A stretch of 64,000 nucleotides of DNA from Paenibacillus allorhizosphaerae (GTDB lineage Bacteria > Bacillota > Bacilli > Paenibacillales > NBRC-103111): NCBI RefSeq assembly GCF_910594985.1, contig NZ_CAJVCE010000003.1:434001-498000 (forward strand). The letters are read 5' to 3'. The position numbers and the translations under genes are program-made. The notes below the pieces were generated by a model that searched no databases, was not told the origin of the DNA, and saw nothing but the letters and a program-made list of their open reading frames with translations. This document shows positions 62,660 through 64,000 of this stretch, piece after piece; positions within the stretch are counted from its first letter, which is position 1; every line of letters begins with the position of its first letter.

Positions 62660-63640
62660 TTATTTGCTTTCCTCATAAATGACCTTGACAACCTCGCCGT
62701 TCTCCGCCGATCTTTTGATCGCTTCATAAAAAACCATGCTTTTATAGCTTTCATAAATGTTGGATCTTGTTGATCTCTTGCACCGTACCGCTTCAAGGAA
62801 GTCGGCGATTTCCGCCAAATGCCCCGTTTCATTCCCGCTGTCTCCGCTGCTTATAAAGGTCGGCGGTTCCCGCCACTCTACGGCCTTGCCGTCCTCGGCA
62901 ATTTTCCAGCAGGAGGAGTTATGGATGCTCATAAAGTTTCCGCCCTCCAGCGTAATTTCCACTTCTTCCGTAGGCAGCTCGTACGTTCTTCCGCAATTGA
63001 AGCTCAGCGAGCCGATGGCACCGCTTACAAATTTGACGCTAACCGCATAAGCGTTTGGACCTTTGCTGAAGCTGAACACTTCGCTTATATCTCCGAACAG
63101 GTATGGAGTAAGGTCGATCATATGGATCGCAAAGTCCAATAAAAAGAAAGATCTGGGCGAATCGTTGCTGTAGGGCGCCGACGCATAATCGACGGAAATC
63201 GCGTAATGTTTGGAGGAATCAAACGACGCCAGCCATTTCTTCGCGCGATTGTAGGCTACATTATAGCGTTTTTTAAAAGCGGTTGTACACAGCACCCCGG
63301 TTTCTTGGGAGATTCGCGCCATCTCCAGCGCCATAGCGGCATCGGGTGCGGACGGCTTCTCCGTATACACGGGAAAACCGAGTTTCATCAGCTTGATCGC
63401 CATTTCATAATGTTGTTCCGGCCCGATACAAACGATGACCGCATCCGGTTTTTCGATCTCCAGCATTTCGTCAACTTTCGAATACGGCCGGCTGCCATAT
63501 CGTACGGCGTTCGTCTCGGCTTTCGATAAATCCTTATCGCAGACGCCGACCAGTTGGCCGCCCCCGGTTCCGAGATATGGATAAATCCGCTTTGAAGACA
63601 ATCTGCCGGCCCCGATCACGCAAACTTTAATTTCGTCCAT
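62660..63640 (-). CDS. Gfo/Idh/MocA-family oxidoreductase
   Basis: A 326-residue oxidoreductase and second member of this family in the operon. CVIGAGRLSSKRIYPYLG is the dinucleotide-binding loop and TEKPSAP the signature. It lacks the clear GGG-DxxxH segment of many members, but has FLLDFAIHMIDLTPYLFG at the same place. GGAGG is 9 bases before the ATG at 63640. Its start overlaps the end of the isomerase gene by 14 bases, so translation is coupled. Two such enzymes in a row often perform successive oxidation and reduction at one sugar. Confidence 0.9.
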   Translation of the reverse strand: MDEIKVCVIGAGRLSSKRIYPYLGTGGGQLVGVCDKDLSKAETNAVRYGSRPYSKVDEMLEIEKPDAVIVCIGPEQHYEMAIKLMKLGFPVYTEKPSAPDAAMALEMARISQETGVLCTTAFKKRYNVAYNRAKKWLASFDSSKHYAISVDYASAPYSNDSPRSFFLLDFAIHMIDLTPYLFGDISEVFSFSKGPNAYAVSVKFVSGAIGSLSFNCGRTYELPTEEVEITLEGGNFMSIHNSSCWKIAEDGKAVEWREPPTFISSGDSGNETGHLAEIADFLEAVRCKRSTRSNIYESYKSMVFYEAIKRSAENGEVVKVIYEESK

Positions 63641-64000
63641 TCGGCAGCGCCTCCTGTATTCGGTTGATATATTGGAACGCATCAGCCAAATAGGTCAGTG
63701 TGTTTTCCTTATCCTTCACTTCCATCTCGATGACGTACGCTCCGGAATATCCGGCATGATGCATGTGCTCAAGCAAGCCGGTCAGATCAATTTCACCTTT
63801 TCCGAAAGGTACCGATTGCCCGCCGATCTGGTCTTTAATATGGACAAGGGCGATGGAATCACCCAGAAGCTCGCAGCCTTGCCGCCAGGAAACGCCTGCC
63901 GTATGAAAATGTCCGACCTCAAGCAGCGTCTTCATCCGGTCATCGCCGATTCCTTCGATCACCTCCCGGTAGTCTTCGATCGTCGAGATCGCGCTGCCCG
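63627..64000 (-). CDS. Sugar phosphate isomerase/epimerase (TIM-barrel), C-terminal part
   Basis: The last 123 or so codons of a gene that runs off the right edge, since the frame remains open to base 64000. LLEVGHFHTAGVSW, HIKDQIGG and GEIDLTGLLEHMHHAGYSGAYVIEME are typical of the C-terminal half of xylose-isomerase-like TIM-barrel enzymes (IolE/IolI-like). It has metal-ligand candidates in GHFHTAG and VIEME. An internal GTG at 63962 is not the start. It is the upstream neighbour of two Gfo/Idh enzymes, which supports a sugar or cyclitol pathway. Confidence 0.85.
   Translation of the reverse strand, partial: GSAISTIEDYREVIEGIGDDRMKTLLEVGHFHTAGVSWRQGCELLGDSIALVHIKDQIGGQSVPFGKGEIDLTGLLEHMHHAGYSGAYVIEMEVKDKENTLTYLADAFQYINRIQEALPNGRN

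Overview
The window looks like chromosomal DNA of a spore-forming Bacillota, most likely Paenibacillaceae (Paenibacillus or a close relative). The signs are purine-rich GGAGG ribosome sites with many TTG and GTG starts, sporulation genes (KapB, a Spo0E-like protein, a YhcN/YlaJ-type lipoprotein), a bacillithiol-system protein (YtxJ), a YesM/YesN two-component pair, Bacillus-type ABC-F proteins and a secreted protein with a probable FIMAH-type tail. I saw no rRNA, tRNA, CRISPR array, insertion sequence or phage gene. Both window edges cut genes: a serpin on the left and a sugar isomerase/epimerase on the right.

Layout. 1-4.4 kb: lipoprotein serpin (partial), a protein of unknown function, and a divergent PurA paralogue with a LysR regulator facing away from it. 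4.4-8.1 kb: small membrane protein, stand-alone MraY-like transferase, zinc-ribbon protein, acetyltransferase, a decayed secreted-protein gene and a Cu/Zn superoxide dismutase lipoprotein. 8.2-14.2 kb: an acetyltransferase plus nitrilase pair (a split form of YhcX), a WYL regulator, and a Gfo/Idh oxidoreductase plus aldo/keto reductase operon divergent from an AraC regulator. 14.3-24.7 kb: topoisomerase III, an epimerase-like gene coupled to a small gene, MarR, a 1291-residue pseudokinase-ATPase-TPR protein, esterase, YtxJ and a phosphodiesterase.

24.8-32.5 kb is the most unusual locus. It is a five-gene operon with a MacB-like exporter core (ATPase, lipoprotein adaptor, 980-residue permease), a second ATPase carrying a C-terminal AbrB/SpoVT-like domain, and a 709-residue secreted protein built from repeated beta-rich modules. 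32.6-37 kb holds two small coupled membrane proteins behind a YesMN two-component system, with a palindrome in between.

37-48 kb: AIM24-family protein, PurT, a YodB-like redox regulator, a Spo0E-like protein, an orphan OmpR regulator with a PhoP-box-like repeat in front of it, a YhcN-type lipoprotein, a Gfo/Idh-TRIC channel operon, and a thioredoxin-like/KapB/histidine kinase/NarL regulator operon. 48-56.5 kb: three different ABC-F proteins (YkpA, YfmR and YfmM types) within 8 kb, M42 peptidase, ASCH protein, an elaborate hairpin and a NUDIX hydrolase. 56.8-64 kb: a carbohydrate locus with a large secreted propeller protein, an orphan sugar-binding lipoprotein, two Gfo/Idh oxidoreductases and a sugar isomerase, but no permease inside the window.
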